Shown here piece after piece: positions 4,747-5,460 of a stretch of DNA of 5,460 nucleotides. The notes beneath the pieces were generated by a model. It did no database searches. It was not told the DNA's origin and was given only the letters and a program-made list of their open reading frames with translations. The position numbers and the translations under genes are program-made. Every line of letters begins with the position of its first letter. Within the stretch, counting starts at the first letter, position 1. The stretch comes from Streptosporangiaceae bacterium (GTDB lineage Bacteria; Actinomycetota; Actinomycetes; Streptosporangiales; Streptosporangiaceae): NCBI GenBank assembly GCA_030045295.1, contig JASIGD010000004.1, positions 1 to 5,460 of the forward strand, given 5' to 3'.

Positions 4747-5460
4747 ATGCCGCAGCAGTCAGTCCTGGGAATCGTGCTCGCCGGCGGGGCGGGCACCCGC
4801 CTGAGCCCGCTGACCGCGGACCGGGCCAAGCCGGCGGTCCCGTTCGGTGGGCTGTACCGGCTGATCGATTTCGCTCTGTCCAACCTGGCCAACGGCGGGA
4901 TCAGGAAGATATGCGTGCTGACCCAGTACAAGAGCCATAGCCTGGACCGGCACATCTCCACCACGTGGCGGATGAGCTCCCTGCTCGGCAACTACGTGAC
5001 CCCCGTCCCGGCCCAGCAGCGGCTCGGGCCGCACTGGTACACCGGCTCGGCGGACGCGATCTACCAGTCGATGAACCTGATCAACGACGAGCGGCCGGAC
5101 ATCGTGATCGTCTTCGGCGCCGATCACGTGTACCGGATGGACCCGCAGCAGATGATCGACCACCACGTCGCCCACGGGGCGGGGGCGACCGTGGCGGCCA
5201 TCCCGGTGCCGCGCGGCGAGGCTTCCGCCTTCGGCATCATCAGCGTCGGAGCAGACGCCAAGACGATCGACGCGTTCCTGGAAAAGCCCGCCGACCCGCC
5301 GCCGATGCCGGGTAACCCGGACATGTGCTACTCGTCGATGGGCAACTACGTGTTCGACACCGACGTGCTGGTGGACGCGCTGCGTAAGGACGCGGCCGAC
5401 GACTCGAGCCGGCATGACATCGGCGGCAACATCATCCCGATGCTGGTGGCGAACGGCAGC
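4747..5460 (+). CDS. glgC: Glucose-1-phosphate adenylyltransferase (ADP-glucose pyrophosphorylase), 3' truncated
   Basis: The enzyme makes ADP-glucose and pyrophosphate from ATP and glucose-1-phosphate, the committed step of bacterial glycogen synthesis; it acts as a cytoplasmic tetramer. The 238 residues in the window cover most of the N-terminal nucleotidyltransferase domain. Visible are the phosphate-binding loop [13 protein letters not shown] (11-23), [10 protein letters not shown] (26-35), IDFALSN (40-46), PAQQR (88-92), [11 protein letters not shown] (97-107), GADHVYRMD with catalytic Asp126 (124-132), SAFGI (160-164), FLEKP with sugar-phosphate-binding Lys180 (177-181), SMGNYVF (197-203) and HDIGGNIIP (223-231). 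The C-terminal beta-helix domain lies beyond the window. E. coli Lys39, which binds the activator fructose-1,6-bisphosphate, aligns with Asp25. TADRAKP is, as I recall, normal in actinobacterial GlgC, so allosteric control probably differs from E. coli. The ATG is fixed by AGGAGGGG six bases upstream. The gene may share a transcript with the PerM-like gene. Confidence 0.97.
   Translation, partial: MPQQSVLGIVLAGGAGTRLSPLTADRAKPAVPFGGLYRLIDFALSNLANGGIRKICVLTQYKSHSLDRHISTTWRMSSLLGNYVTPVPAQQRLGPHWYTGSADAIYQSMNLINDERPDIVIVFGADHVYRMDPQQMIDHHVAHGAGATVAAIPVPRGEASAFGIISVGADAKTIDAFLEKPADPPPMPGNPDMCYSSMGNYVFDTDVLVDALRKDAADDSSRHDIGGNIIPMLVANGS

Noticed and set aside
3444..4940. Long plus-strand open frame (498 codons) overlapping the PerM-like gene and the start of glgC
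   Set aside because: It is an out-of-frame reading full of Arg, Ala, Gly and Pro with no membrane segments. The other frame encodes a clear multi-pass membrane protein, and the overlap with glgC is in the wrong frame.

Overview
The window is very GC-rich, and all its convincing genes show strong G/C preference at third codon positions, GTG as well as ATG starts, and GGAGG-type ribosome binding sites. The closest resemblance, from memory, is the partial GlgC, which reads like actinobacterial glucose-1-phosphate adenylyltransferases. A high-GC actinomycete (Streptomyces-like or a relative) is the best guess; nothing here fixes the genus.

Layout. Positions 1-165 hold the 3' end of an unrecognised plus-strand gene. 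It converges on a minus-strand block of three genes: a 94-residue two-segment membrane protein (2051 to 1767), an 84-residue soluble hypothetical protein (1640 to 1386), and a short-chain dehydrogenase/reductase (SDR) homologue lacking the usual Tyr/Lys catalytic pair (1164 to 370). Non-coding DNA between these genes is structured. There is a three-copy 26-bp tandem repeat ending three bases from the 84-residue gene's stop, a 12-bp tandem repeat running into the SDR stop, and a perfect 12-bp palindrome about 55 bases upstream of the SDR start.

From 2178 rightward everything is on the plus strand. First comes a complete cytochrome P450 (2178-3398), divergent from the 94-residue membrane gene. 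A strong imperfect inverted repeat begins one base after its stop and is probably its terminator. Next is a PerM/AI-2E-family membrane protein (best start GTG at 3511, end 4719). After 27 bases comes glgC, which runs off the right edge.

How the genes relate. The glgC product makes ADP-glucose, the glycogen precursor. The membrane protein just upstream may share its transcript, but no functional link is evident. The P450 has no ferredoxin or reductase gene beside it in this window and presumably uses redox partners encoded elsewhere. The window looks like ordinary chromosome with small accessory genes. I see no mobile element, tRNA, rRNA or CRISPR array, and no convincing new multi-gene system. 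The points most worth a second look are the active-site-altered SDR, the tandem repeats beside the minus-strand stop codons, the palindrome upstream of the SDR, and the hairpin after the P450.
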